A stretch of 64,000 bases of DNA, taken from NCBI GenBank assembly GCA_011049455.1, contig DSBL01000082.1, positions 1-64,000 on the forward strand, written 5' to 3'. The first letter of the stretch is position 1. The number at the start of each line of letters is the position of its first letter. The DNA comes from Desulfonatronum sp. GTDB taxonomy: Bacteria; Desulfobacterota; Desulfovibrionia; Desulfovibrionales; Desulfonatronaceae. The position numbers and the translations under genes were made by a program. The notes beneath the pieces were generated by a model. The model worked only from the letters and a program-made list of their open reading frames with translations. It was not told the DNA's origin and did not search any database. Positions 1-6,675 of this stretch are shown here, piece by piece.

Positions 1-2
1 CC

Positions 3-127
3 ATTATACTGGCCATAAGGTGGCCTCATTACGCTGGCCAAAGGGTGGCTCCATTAGACTGGCCAGAAGGTGGCCTCATTATACCGGCCCTCAAGTGGCT
101 CTATAGCAGTGGCCAACAACAGCCAAC
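3..127. repeat. Degenerate 25-bp tandem repeat array (about 5 units)
   Basis: Successive 25-bp units share the skeleton ATTA...CTGGCC...AGGTGGC, differing at a few positions each; the fifth unit is strongly diverged. The array starts at or before the window edge, so its full length is unknown. It lies exactly at the 3' end of the decayed AlbA_2-type gene on the minus strand, where the winged-helix tail of that protein should continue. There is no spacer/repeat alternation, so this is not CRISPR. Confidence 0.7.
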
Positions 128-1425
128 TCAGCGATTGTGATGCCAGGATTTTCCCGCGCTGCTCGTAAAATCTTCTCCGACGTTTTCTCCGACGTTTTCT
201 CCGACGTTTTCTCCGACGTTTTCTCCGACGTTTTTCCGGTTTCACCCGCTTCGGGGACGCTGACTATCATCCGGAAGGCATCTCCCTCGACAAGTTGCGG
301 ATCGGCTCCGCCGTACAACTTGCCGTATTTCATCATGTTGCGCATGCCGGAGCCGAGTTCGTCCGCCCGGTCGATTTCCCGGAAAAAGGCACCGATCACC
401 GGGTTCTTGGGATATGGAGCGAAGGTGTCGGGATCAAGAGCGCCAAAGCCATGAGCACGGTTGGCATTGTAGGTTGTCACCTTACCGCGCTCGATGACAA
501 GCCGGGCGGGAACGCCGCTGGCATATTCCCGGTGGATCAGCAGATTGGATGCCACTTCCCGGAAGATGGCATCCCGCAGGCTTCGACGCTCATCGCCTTC
601 CAGATAGAATGGATCGGGGAGATGCTTCCGGATGAAGGCCATGATCCGGTCGTAAGTGTCAATCAGGTTGGTGCGCACCAGGTCGCGGTCGTCGTAGCGG
701 TCCAGATTCACCTTGCGCAAGATCAGATCCATCCTGTGGGCCGGACAGACCTGCAGGATCTGGGAGTCGGTTCCGAGCAGCATGATTCCGGCCAATGTGA
801 TGCCGAAGCCGCGGTTTTCCGGATGCGGCTGGTAGAGCTGGGCACTTTTCACCAGCGCTTCATCATCCATTCCGACCCACGGATGCCCCGGGTGATTGAT
901 GCGCACATGGTTTCGGCAGCGTTCAATCAGGTCGGCACGAAGATCGGCAGGCTGGATATGCACATAAACCGTGTTCTCGCTGTAGGTGGCCTATTTGCGC
1001 TGGTAGAGGCGGGCAACCTGGACGGTATTGTCGGTGATGTCCAAGTCACCGTCCTCGTTGCGGTCGTAGATGCGCCCGTTACAGCGATGTACCTGCGAGC
1101 TTTCCGGGATATAAATATGTAGCAGCGTTTTCCCTTCCAGCACAACTTCATCCATCGAGAGGTAGGCGGGGGGCTGTAGTTTTTGGGGGTTGTTTATAGC
1201 CGCAACAAAATCCTTTTTCAGTTGCCCCACCGCATCACTGGCGATGCCGGTTATTGTGCCCGAGTCCTCAACACCGAGAAGCACTGTTCCGCCATGGCGA
1301 TTGAGAAAGGCGCAAACCGTATCGTAGACGTCCCGGCTGACTTGGTTCCGGCACGCTTTGAACTCGGTCGAGATTCCCTCGCCCCCCGCGATCAGCGCCC
1401 TCAACTTGTGTTCATTCGTGTTCAT
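91..1425 (-). pseudogene. Broken AlbA_2/Schlafen-type (RecG-like, AAA_4) DNA-binding regulator
   Basis: Two ORF-track entries (144 aa and 290 aa) are one gene in the same frame separated by a single amber codon: reading runs ...LYQRK-TAG-ATYSENTVYVHIQP. The N-terminal part is an AlbA_2 domain (ISTEFK, GGTVLLGVED), and the second part continues as the C-terminal region of this family (REVASNLLIHREY). A TSEK repeat linker leads to the start of a C-terminal winged helix (NPGITIAELA), which stops after about 10 further residues, about 40-50 residues short of usual relatives; the 25-bp array begins there. The start at 1425 has AAGGA 8 nt upstream. Such proteins usually act as DNA-binding regulators; here the gene looks inactivated unless the amber codon is read through. 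Confidence 0.8.
172..236. repeat. 12-bp tandem repeat encoding TSEK units
   Basis: Four perfect copies of CGTTTTCTCCGA (181-228) are flanked by partial copies. On the minus strand they encode a (TSEK)n linker between the conserved core and the winged helix of the AlbA_2-type gene. Because 12 is a multiple of three, copy-number change would alter linker length without a frameshift. TSEK-type linkers are common in this protein family. Confidence 0.85.
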
Positions 1426-1522
1426 TCGCGGTCCTTCCGCCCCACAGTTCCTTCACGTCGAACGATGCTGTGGAAGGCCTGTTCGGTGAGCAGGATTTTG
1501 TTATGCGGATCGTCGTGGAACC

Positions 1523-1541
1523 GGGGTCAGGTCTTGTATTT
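1523..1541 (+). other. GGGGTCAGGTCTTG motif, possible transposase-end remnant
   Basis: The motif GGGGTCAGGTCTTG resembles sequences that, from memory, flank REP-associated tyrosine (Y1/IS200-like) transposase genes. No transposase ORF is present. The 235 bp between the pseudogene start and higA (1426-1660) otherwise hold nothing recognisable; the ORFs drawn there look like chance reading frames. Confidence 0.25.
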
Positions 1542-1660
1542 CAGCGTTTTCCCTTCAAGATACTACTCACTTTGTTGAACACTGAGCTTCTCGGACTGTT
1601 GAAACATGAAACCCACAGCCTGAACAGCACAGCCCCGGAATTAACAACACGCAAAAATGT

Positions 1661-2002
1661 TTAACTTAACGGCTGCGGGGCACAGCTACGCGGCGTCCCC
1701 ATTACCTGCTGATTATGCCGCATGAGATTCTGCACCTTGAGATCCTTGGCCTTTTGCTCAGCTTCCCACAGGTCGTGCTGCATCTGCTGATTCAGCCAGC
1801 TCTCCGGGGTGGTGTCAAAGGCCTTGGCCAAGCGAAGCGCCATTTCCGGGCTGATGCCGGAACGGCCGTTCAGGATCGCGGAAAGCGTTTTCCGGCTCAC
1901 GCCAAGGGCATGTGCGGCATCCGTAACCGAAATACCGAGCGGTTCTATGCACAGCTCGCGCAGAACCTCGCCGGGATGGGGTGGGTTGTGCATTCTCATC
2001 AT
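1661..2002 (-). CDS. higA: HigA-family antitoxin / XRE-type repressor
   Basis: 113 aa with the characteristic HigA/VapI N-terminus HPGEVLRE followed by a Cro/XRE helix-turn-helix ([24 protein letters not shown], about residues 24-47) and the typical [14 protein letters not shown] segment. It would neutralise HigB and repress the operon. It starts 11 nt after higB on the same strand with a GAGAGGG ribosome site before ATGATG; ATG at 1993 is an alternative. Toxin-first order is the usual higBA arrangement. No truncation is seen. The surrounding accessory patch suggests acquisition by transfer. Confidence 0.93.
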   Translation of the reverse strand: MMRMHNPPHPGEVLRELCIEPLGISVTDAAHALGVSRKTLSAILNGRSGISPEMALRLAKAFDTTPESWLNQQMQHDLWEAEQKAKDLKVQNLMRHNQQVMGTPRSCAPQPLS

Positions 2003-2013
2003 CGCCCTCTCTC

Positions 2014-2292
2014 TTAGTGATAATCTTCGTAATCAACGACAATCGCATCTTCGCCCTCAAACTGAAATGTGATGCGCCAGTTCCCGCTCACGCTTACCGA
2101 CCACGTTCCCTTCCGGTTGCCGGTCAGTTCGTGCAAACGAAGCCCGGGCAGGTTCATATCCCGCGGACTGGTCGATGCGTTCAACCGGGCAAGAATCAAG
2201 CGGATTCGCTTCTCATGCTTGGCCTGAATACCAGAGCGGCTACCCTCTAGGAAGTAGCGCTCCAGGCCGCGATGGCGAAAGCTCTTGATCAT
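2014..2292 (-). CDS. higB: HigB-family toxin (RelE superfamily mRNA interferase)
   Basis: 92 aa, the family length, beginning [14 protein letters not shown] and ending VVDYEDYH as typical HigB proteins do. The core GNWRITFQF and the conserved LPGLRLHEL segment are present. Relatives bind the ribosome and cleave mRNA during translation. It is first in the two-gene unit with higA. There is no Shine-Dalgarno sequence before the ATG, and the predicted transcription start falls almost on the start codon, so a leaderless message is possible. The gene appears intact. Confidence 0.93.
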   Translation of the reverse strand: MIKSFRHRGLERYFLEGSRSGIQAKHEKRIRLILARLNASTSPRDMNLPGLRLHELTGNRKGTWSVSVSGNWRITFQFEGEDAIVVDYEDYH

Positions 2293-2298
2293 GGCCCA

Positions 2299-2327
2299 AG
2301 TGTAACCTGTGGCGTTACGAGTGTCAA
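2299..2327 (-). promoter_or_regulatory. higBA promoter with palindromic operator
   Basis: On the minus strand TTGACA (2327-2322) and TACACT (2304-2299) are separated by exactly 17 nt. Between and overlapping them is the inverted repeat GTAAC-N7-GTTAC (2302-2318), a good candidate for the HigA autoregulatory operator. The predicted start of transcription is about 2292-2293, at the higB ATG. Confidence 0.65.
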
Positions 2328-2701
2328 TTGCTCAAAGATTCGGGTCCGCGCCAACATGGAGGAGAGGGGTCAAATCTGCTCTTGGCTCGCAAATATTTTT
2401 TCAGCAAACCCACCCTTCTCTGAAGCTCCTTTTCCTCCTTCAGCCCGGTCTCGAACCGTGCCGATCTGCTGATTTGTCGAGTGATATGCTCCAAAACAGG
2501 CCGTTGTTTTGCCTTAGAACGCCCATTTTTATCCCCAAAATGGGCGCTGTTGGATTCTTGTTCTACGGATCACGGCCCCACAGAGTCGTTGACATTTCAA
2601 GGAATGCCGCCAGTTCATTCATGGCCGGTCATTGCTACACTCGATACCGTATCCACTTTGGATCGCGGCGACAGTCGAGTATGGCGCGCACTCTGATCAG
2701 G
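2328..2701. other. Non-coding stretch upstream of higBA with one hairpin
   Basis: No convincing gene; the long plus-strand ORF 2309-3103 is the complement of the VOC gene extended outward. It contains GGGGTCAAATCTGC (2366-2379), similar to the motif at 1523, and a hairpin at 2520-2546 with a 10-bp stem CGCCCATTTT/AAAATGGGCG and 7-nt loop. No T-tract follows the hairpin on either strand, so it is not a clear terminator. Confidence 0.5.
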
Positions 2702-3088
2702 TCAGCCTTGATATGTGATGACGTTGAAGAACGCCCCTTGCGGATCCTGGAGGACGCAGAATCGTCCGACTCCGGGGATGTCCGTGGGCGGCACGAGCAC
2801 GGTCCCGCCAAGTTGCATCGCCTTTTGAGCCACGGCGTCCACGTCATTCACGGTGACGTAGACGCCCCAGTGTGGCGGGGTGCCCTTGGGCGCTTGCGGC
2901 GGCATGTCCATGATCCCGGCGACTTGCTCTGCGCCGGCCTTAACCACGGTGTAGCGCATGCCCCCGGCGTTCATGTCTTCCAGGGTCCATCCCAGAAGAT
3001 CGCCGTAGAATTTTTTGGCGCCCTGAACGTCGATGGTCAGCAGTTCGCACCAGCTGAAAGCTCCGTGGGTCGTGAATCTGTAGCTCAT
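2702..3088 (-). CDS. VOC-family (glyoxalase/bleomycin resistance-like) protein
   Basis: 128 aa containing two beta-alpha-beta-beta-beta modules of the vicinal oxygen chelate fold: the first around GAFSWCELLTIDVQGAKKFY, the second around WGVYVTVNDVDAVAQKA with the closing LQDPQGAFFNVI. This subgroup (YdeM/PhnB-like 'VOC family protein') has no fixed substrate, and the reaction cannot be assigned. AAGGA lies 7 nt upstream of the ATG. It stands alone on the minus strand, divergent from the sigma-54 activator. Confidence 0.88.
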   Translation of the reverse strand: MSYRFTTHGAFSWCELLTIDVQGAKKFYGDLLGWTLEDMNAGGMRYTVVKAGAEQVAGIMDMPPQAPKGTPPHWGVYVTVNDVDAVAQKAMQLGGTVLVPPTDIPGVGRFCVLQDPQGAFFNVITYQG

Positions 3089-3319
3089 ATTTGTTCCTTT
3101 TGAAAAACGCGTTGCGCTGCCTGCGATGCAACTATTGCATCAGACAGGCGGTTGGAAACCGAAAAATGACTATTGTTCCGCTCGTGAATGCTGTCAAATC
3201 CTTTTGCGGGACGGCTTGTTGCCAGGCAGGCTGATGACAGCCGACGATGAAAGGGCTAGAAGCCGTTTTCAGGTCCTGGTTGATTTGGACCGATACTATT
3301 CTGGCAAAGGGATCAGGCC

Positions 3320-4756
3320 ATGAAACGCATTCTTCTCGCTTCCACTGACACGCGCAGCCCCAGGGTGGTGACCGAAGCCTTTGCCCCGGATTGCAAGGTG
3401 GATACCGCCGCCACCAGGGACCATCTGCAGGACCGGCTGACAAAGAGGGAATACGACTTCATCATGGTGGACATCGGCTTTCTGGACATTCTTCCGGAAA
3501 AGACCGTGCCCGACTATCGCAAGGACCTGCAGTGCTACTGGCGCAACAACCCCAACGCCGAGATCATCGTGCTCACCCCGCCGGAGCGGATCCGCGACGC
3601 GGTCTTCGTAGTCAAGGCCGGGGCCGGCAACTACCTGACCTATCCTCTGAACAAGGACGAACTGCTGTTCGTCATCGAGAGCCTGTACGAGTCTTTGAAG
3701 GTCCAGTCCGAACTGGATCATTTCCGGGACGAGGCCATGGTCGGCGACATCTGCCGGCTGACCGAGATGAACAGCCCGGCCATGCGCAAGGTGCACGAGA
3801 AGATCAAGCTGGTGGCCGGCACCAACACCACGGTGCTGTTGAACGGCGAGACCGGTACGGGCAAGGGGGTCATTGCCCGGACCATCCACTCCTACAGCCC
3901 GAGAGCCCAGGAGCCTTTCATCGGCGTGCACTGCGGGGCCATTCCGGAAACGCTCATCGAGAGCGAGTTTTTCGGGCACGAAAAGGGCTCCTTCACCGGC
4001 GCGGTGCGCCGCAAGCTGGGCAAGTTCGAGCTGGCTGCCAAGGGTACCATTTTTCTAGACGAGATCAGCACCATCAGCCCTTCCACCCAGATCAAGCTAC
4101 TCCAGGTGTTGCAGGATAAGGTCTTTCAGCGTGTCGGAGGCGAGCGGGACATCCGGCTGGAGGCGCGGATCATCGCCGCCTCCAACGTGGACCTGAAGCC
4201 ATTAAGCGACCAGGGCGCGTTCCGCACGGACCTCTACTACCGGCTGAATGTCTTTCCCATCGATATTCCGCCCCTGCGCGAGCGGAGCGAGGACATTCCC
4301 CTGCTGGTGGACCACTTTTTGAAGCGGCTGAACCGGTTGCACATCAAGGAAATCCACGGCGTGCATCCGGCGGTTTCCCACGCCCTGACCAACTACGACT
4401 GGCCGGGCAACGTGCGCGAGCTGGAAAACATCATCGAACGGGCCTTTTTGTTGGAAACGTCCCATGTGCTCACGCCGGAGAGCATGCCCCAGGAGATGTT
4501 CGAGGGGCTTGGCCAGGGCGTGACCTTTGCCCTGGACATCACCCAACCCCTGGCCGAGGTCCGGCGCATGGCCCTGGACAACGTGGAGCGGTCCTATCTC
4601 AAGGCTTTGCTGGAAAAATACCAAGGCAGGATCAAGCTGTCCGCGACGCATATCGGCATTACCCCTCGCCAACTGCACAACCTGATGATCCGCCACGGCC
4701 TGCGCAAGGAGGAATTCAAGCGGTCAGGAGGGGCGTCAACCACGAGGGCTCACTGA
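3320..4756 (+). CDS. Sigma-54-dependent transcriptional activator (orphan response-regulator-like)
   Basis: 478 aa. An N-terminal receiver-like domain (1-125) keeps an aspartate in IMVDIGFLD but lacks the usual acidic pair near the N-terminus (LLASTDT), so phosphorylation is doubtful. The AAA+ domain has Walker A GETGTGKG (about residue 176), the sigma-54 contact loop GSFTGA (about 223), Walker B GTIFLDE and the arginine-finger region. A Fis-type helix-turn-helix closes the protein ([19 protein letters not shown]). No partner kinase gene is adjacent, so its signal and targets are unknown. Confidence 0.93.
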   Translation: MKRILLASTDTRSPRVVTEAFAPDCKVDTAATRDHLQDRLTKREYDFIMVDIGFLDILPEKTVPDYRKDLQCYWRNNPNAEIIVLTPPERIRDAVFVVKAGAGNYLTYPLNKDELLFVIESLYESLKVQSELDHFRDEAMVGDICRLTEMNSPAMRKVHEKIKLVAGTNTTVLLNGETGTGKGVIARTIHSYSPRAQEPFIGVHCGAIPETLIESEFFGHEKGSFTGAVRRKLGKFELAAKGTIFLDEISTISPSTQIKLLQVLQDKVFQRVGGERDIRLEARIIAASNVDLKPLSDQGAFRTDLYYRLNVFPIDIPPLRERSEDIPLLVDHFLKRLNRLHIKEIHGVHPAVSHALTNYDWPGNVRELENIIERAFLLETSHVLTPESMPQEMFEGLGQGVTFALDITQPLAEVRRMALDNVERSYLKALLEKYQGRIKLSATHIGITPRQLHNLMIRHGLRKEEFKRSGGASTTRAH

Positions 4757-4883
4757 AACATGCCCGCCCTGTTTGACAGGGATGGGACAAACTTCAAGGG
4801 TTGGTTTCCTCCTTGACCCTCTCCGGCAATGCCTTTAGACATTTTTTGCAATTTCCGGCAAGCTATCCAGCCCGGCCTTTATC

Positions 4884-5714
4884 ATGCCTGAACCGATCCT
4901 TTTCGAAAAACCAACTCTCAAAGCACTGTTGCATCCAGCCTGCATCGAGACCACTGTGGTCTCCTTGACCCGGGTCGGCTCAATCTCAGGACCGGACAAA
5001 CCTTTGTGGCTTCTGGACCTGGCCATGCCGAACCGGAGTCGATGGCGGCCGGGCCAATTCGTCATGCTGCGACCCGCGTCTTGGGGCTTTGAACCGCTGT
5101 GGGCCAGGCCCTTTTCCATCTGCATGGCTGAAGGGGGAGTGCTGCGCGTTTTTTTTCAGGAAGTCGGCCGGGGCACAGCCGCCCTAACCAAAATCCGGTC
5201 TGGAGAAACCGTGGTCATGTGGGGGCCGCTGGGCAACGGTTTTGCGGTCAAACCGCACACACCGACCCTGCTGCTGGCCGGAGGTATCGGCTTGGCCCCG
5301 TTTATCGGCTATGCCCGAGCACATCCCACTCTGGAAAGCCTGCATCTGATTTTGGGCCACCGTCAGGACAAGTCCTGCTATCCTTTGAATCTCTTGCCCG
5401 CCGGTCTTTCCCGGGAAGTCCTGCGCCAGGAAACAGAGGCTGATCTGCAATCGTTCGTGAGGCATCTGGAGGAAATAATCCAGGCGTATTCAGCCCGAGA
5501 CAGTCTGGTTCTGGTTTGCGGACCGCATCCTTTTTTGCGCGTCGTGCACGGTCTGGTCCTGAAGCATGGCGTTATGACCCAGCTTTCCCTGGAAAACCGC
5601 ATGGCTTGCGGCGTGGGGGCTTGTTTGGGCTGCGTCGTTGAGGCTGTTCAGGGTCCTCCTTTGCGTGTTTGCGCCCAGGGTCCGGTGTTTTGGGCCACGG
5701 ATGTCAAATTCTAG
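4884..5714 (+). CDS. pyrK: Dihydroorotate dehydrogenase B, electron-transfer subunit
   Basis: 276 aa with a ferredoxin-reductase-type FAD domain (RPFSICMAEGG), an NAD-binding region (LLLAGGIGLAPFIGYA) and a C-terminal cysteine cluster for the 2Fe-2S centre (MACGVGACLGCVVEA plus a later Cys in LRVCAQGPVF). It passes electrons from orotate formation to NAD+. pyrD follows after 9 nt, matching the PyrDB-PyrK heterotetramer. The ATG at 4884 lacks a clear ribosome-binding site, so the start is less certain than the gene. Confidence 0.93.
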   Translation: MPEPILFEKPTLKALLHPACIETTVVSLTRVGSISGPDKPLWLLDLAMPNRSRWRPGQFVMLRPASWGFEPLWARPFSICMAEGGVLRVFFQEVGRGTAALTKIRSGETVVMWGPLGNGFAVKPHTPTLLLAGGIGLAPFIGYARAHPTLESLHLILGHRQDKSCYPLNLLPAGLSREVLRQETEADLQSFVRHLEEIIQAYSARDSLVLVCGPHPFLRVVHGLVLKHGVMTQLSLENRMACGVGACLGCVVEAVQGPPLRVCAQGPVFWATDVKF

Positions 5715-5723
5715 GCAACAACA

Positions 5724-6635
5724 ATGGATTTAAGCGTCGACATCGCCGGACTGCGGCTGAAAAACCCGATTTTGACCGCTTCCGGTACTTTTGGCTACGG
5801 TCTGGAGTTCATGCCCTACGGCAATTTGACCTCTCTGGGCGGCATAGTGGTCAAAGGGCTGTCCTGGGAGCCTCGGCAGGGCAATCCCATGCCGCGGATC
5901 GCGGAGACGTCCTGCGGCATGCTCAATGCCGTCGGCCTGCAAAACATCGGTGTTGAATCCTTTGTAGAGAAAAAATTGCCCCTCTTGCCCTGGTCCGAGG
6001 TGCCCGTCATCGCCAACCTGTACGCCCGAGACGCCGAGGAATTCGCCCGCTTGGCCGAGTATTTGGCCGATCAAGAGGGCATCGCGGCTTTAGAGGTGAA
6101 CATTTCCTGCCCCAATGTCCGCGCCGGCGGGGTGCTTTTCGGCCAGGATCCGTTTCAGGCCGCCGAGGTGACCAAGGCGGTGAAGGATAAGGCCGGAACC
6201 AAGCCGGTCATCGTCAAGCTTTCGCCCAATGTTACGGATATCACAGCCATAGCCAAGGCCGGGGCCGACGCCGGGGCCGATGCCCTGTCTTTGATCAACA
6301 CCCTGTCAGGAACGGCCGTGGATATCCGCACCCGAAAACCCAGGCTGGCCAATGTTGTCGGCGGTCTGTCCGGGCCGGCCATCAAACCAGTGGCTCTGCG
6401 CTGCGTGCTTCAGGTCTGCCGAGCCCTGCACCTTCCGGTGATAGGCATTGGAGGCATCGCCTCGGCTGAGGATGTCCTGGAGTTCATTCTCGTGGGGGCC
6501 AGGGCCGTGCAGATCGGCACGGCCAATTTCCTGCGGCCGGACATGTCCTTTCAAATTGCAGCCCGTTTGCCCGAATTGCTGAAAGAATTGAACGTGTCGT
6601 CCTGGGAGAAATTTCGGGGTACATTGGAAGCTTGA
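5724..6635 (+). CDS. pyrD: Dihydroorotate dehydrogenase B, catalytic subunit
   Basis: 303 aa class 1B enzyme. It has the FMN-barrel signatures LKNPILTASGTFGYG at the N-terminus, the catalytic-cysteine motif NISCPNV, the lysine in PVIVKLSPN, and the phosphate-binding GIGGIASAEDVLEFI. It oxidises dihydroorotate to orotate in pyrimidine synthesis, using the adjacent PyrK to reach NAD+. Length is normal for the family. It converges with the PEP/pyruvate-binding gene; I see no strong terminator in the 40-bp gap. Confidence 0.96.
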   Translation: MDLSVDIAGLRLKNPILTASGTFGYGLEFMPYGNLTSLGGIVVKGLSWEPRQGNPMPRIAETSCGMLNAVGLQNIGVESFVEKKLPLLPWSEVPVIANLYARDAEEFARLAEYLADQEGIAALEVNISCPNVRAGGVLFGQDPFQAAEVTKAVKDKAGTKPVIVKLSPNVTDITAIAKAGADAGADALSLINTLSGTAVDIRTRKPRLANVVGGLSGPAIKPVALRCVLQVCRALHLPVIGIGGIASAEDVLEFILVGARAVQIGTANFLRPDMSFQIAARLPELLKELNVSSWEKFRGTLEA

Positions 6636-6675
6636 GCCACAAAAGCGCATGGTTTTTTTATCCGACTCCAAGGGT

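Noticed and set aside
3-236. Possible CRISPR array from the repeats at the left end
   Set aside because: Units are contiguous without unique spacers; one set is a 12-bp coding repeat and the other a degenerate 25-bp tandem array.
295-1122. 275-aa plus-strand ORF
   Set aside because: Antisense to the AlbA_2-type pseudogene, whose minus-strand frame shows conserved family motifs.
2309-3103. 264-aa plus-strand ORF
   Set aside because: It covers the complement of the well-supported VOC gene and non-coding sequence, with no recognisable domain.
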